Shown one piece after another: positions 63,801 to 64,000 of a stretch of DNA of 64,000 bases (position 1 is its first letter; each line of letters starts with the position of its first letter). Below the pieces are notes generated by a model. That model was not told the origin of the DNA, made no database searches, and was given only the letters and a program-made list of their open reading frames with translations. The position numbers and the translations under genes were made by a program. This DNA is from Rhizobium laguerreae (lineage in GTDB: Bacteria > Pseudomonadota > Alphaproteobacteria > Rhizobiales > Rhizobiaceae): positions 248,001 to 312,000 of the forward strand of contig NZ_MRDM01000032.1 of assembly GCF_002008165.1 (NCBI RefSeq), read 5' to 3'.

Positions 63801-64000
63801 GAGCCTCCGCATGTTCGGCAGCGGAAGAAGCATCGAGAACGGGCTCGACGTAATCTTCAGGCGTGAGGTCATCAGAGATCGGTTCGGCGGGCCGGTCGAG
63901 CTCTGCAAGCGGACGTGGCGAATCGTAGCGGTCGAACTCGCGCCCAAGCTCGTCCTCGAGATCGAGGGCAGGCTCGCGCCGTGTGCTCTCCGTCACCGTA
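60868..64000 (-). CDS. SPOR-domain membrane protein, 5' end outside the window
   Basis: At least 1042 residues. About 660 cytoplasmic residues rich in Ala, Pro, Glu and Val come first, then a transmembrane helix (LLAGAVVLVVFAGVGYGVY). A periplasmic linker with SAQATQSAQATPSAQP-like repeats and a C-terminal SPOR domain (last 80 residues, GYGIQIASLPSEDEATKSY to FYRVRIPAGSKDEA) follow. SPOR domains bind denuded peptidoglycan at the division septum. The frame continues open to the edge; GTG at 63996 is in frame but has an open codon before it, so the true start may lie beyond position 64000. Its own terminator follows. Confidence 0.88.
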   Translation of the reverse strand, partial: TVTESTRREPALDLEDELGREFDRYDSPRPLAELDRPAEPISDDLTPEDYVEPVLDASSAAEHAEAPEPVSVSVAAVEAEEALPAAGNEEASAADWAEQLSPEPDASVQSAFGGARDLIEELELSIGAAPVSSLVQPTKAPQWSAASIRLPLANFHAPRREEPVVLPEPVAETVAAPVAEAPSADLPVVEPQPVVEPSALVAAVEPSEEFESASPSLGFPAELDRHDEVIAPEEAAKAEEFVEVEEELDDFGSDAGFDLIAAAVEGEIQADAALTEVVPDVPHTAGTFDLDDLLADVSRYPVPQRATPGPVSQQPASIEAAPVPTAPVAAAPVQFEVIAPAPLAVAPVRSAPVEPAPVYAAEAARPIAPQLADVVTPQPAAAAYSPTPRPAPEADDPFAGHDFELDLAGIELELTDLDFSEPSEPAPQPEPPAPAPQQAAAVAPRPAPVFAPEPPAPAFEQAAAAPARSAPAFVPEPQAQAQAPAPAFNWMPVSESTEDLPFDPAMISDPEDRPEAVDDMHVPALPPVEQPAPVAKSADFDFDLDAEIASFFEPAKPRQTPTPVRDTAAAAAKPVKPTIADGLDDFERALEEDFRRSVREPVERRETSEVRIESASQAADFSRARSMRQLLAGAVVLVVFAGVGYGVYSSVWNGEGLGIVAIGEPRVITADKEPVKVVPENPGGKTVPNQDKAVYDRVAGSAEEPKQKALVSSDEAPVDVVQRTLTPEALPEDDENASVDDQVTPTAVGETEDPRLLPTQDNVDNASATNTDKTPSVSPRKVRTMIVKPDGTLVAREEPPPVDEPTQSAQATQSAQATPSAQPMTPAQPALTAPSTPSAQSTPAVPPVGGTAASFPASAEVASADARSAAPVETAPVQPPLAGSADAQAANPAPVASPVRPVKTSGIADTAPIPTARPADQPVNVVGTVTEKGNVRPPAQQPKTTEVAAAAPVAAKPQQAASAGGYGIQIASLPSEDEATKSYANLSKKFASVLGGRSHEIRRADIAGKGTFYRVRIPAGSKDEAAALCEQYRAAGGSCLISR

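Noticed and set aside
60868..63996. Several plus-strand frames rich in Arg/Gly opposite the SPOR gene
   Set aside because: They come from reading the Ala/Pro-rich repeats on the other strand and show no domain.

Overview
The window is a contiguous stretch of chromosome from an alphaproteobacterium of the Rhizobiaceae, most likely a Rhizobium of the etli/leguminosarum group. The evidence is the high GC content, the dense short operons, protein sequences close to Rhizobium homologues (PhaC, SthA, tandem cold-shock protein, SPOR protein), RIME-like palindromic intergenic repeats and anti-Shine-Dalgarno sRNAs of the alphaproteobacterial cuckoo/CcsR type. Almost everything is core housekeeping. 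I see no prophage, transposase, CRISPR array or plasmid module.

Layout. 1-5000: tRNA-Arg, an NDUFS4-like complex I protein, tRNA-Pro, a DUF192 / double cold-shock-domain operon, gloA, a DUF882 lipoprotein and three tRNA-Glu genes, two of them inside a perfect 114-bp repeat. 5000-15400: recJ, a small membrane protein, hom with its terminator, an AlaC-type aminotransferase, a lipoprotein, phaC, a membrane-anchored Tlde1-domain protein and a second aminotransferase. 15500-20500: a DsbA-family oxidoreductase, then aroQ-accB-accC-aat, then DUF2155 and NDUFA12-like genes on the other strand. 20500-28640: gatB and the gatC-gatA operon, each followed at once by a GNAT acetyltransferase gene, two further GNAT genes, a YjhX/TopAI-like gene with a structured leader, and a UPF0173 hydrolase. 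28860-38270: ruvX, two small membrane proteins, a TetR regulator, map-radC, an FMN alpha-hydroxyacid dehydrogenase, sthA, an EEP-family hydrolase and an uncharacterised radical SAM protein. 38380-42600: a SnoaL-like protein, tig, tRNA-Leu and a DUF2157 / GDYXXLXY pair.

42800-44100 is the most unusual part. A predicted sRNA carries two hairpins that each expose CCTCCTCCC. It is followed by two tiny DUF1127 genes, and the first of these has its own 3' hairpin with CTCCTCCC plus a terminator. A 14-base motif (TTGCACTGCACAAT) occurs upstream of both the sRNA and the second DUF1127 gene.

44100-64000: trmFO, then on the minus strand yajC-secDF followed by homologues of the complex I assembly factors NDUFAF3 and NDUFAF6, a DUF815 ATPase on the plus strand, and a long minus-strand envelope and chromosome cluster: a SPOR-domain protein (running off the window), nagZ, scpA-scpB, tatA-tatB-tatC, serS, surE, pcm and an NlpD-like lipoprotein. 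The genes work together mainly in protein export and membrane assembly (Sec, Tat, YajC), cell-wall remodelling (NagZ, NlpD-like, Tlde1, SPOR), chromosome maintenance (RecJ, RuvX, ScpAB), translation (GatCAB, SerS, Aat, Map, Tig, TrmFO) and respiratory complex I biogenesis.
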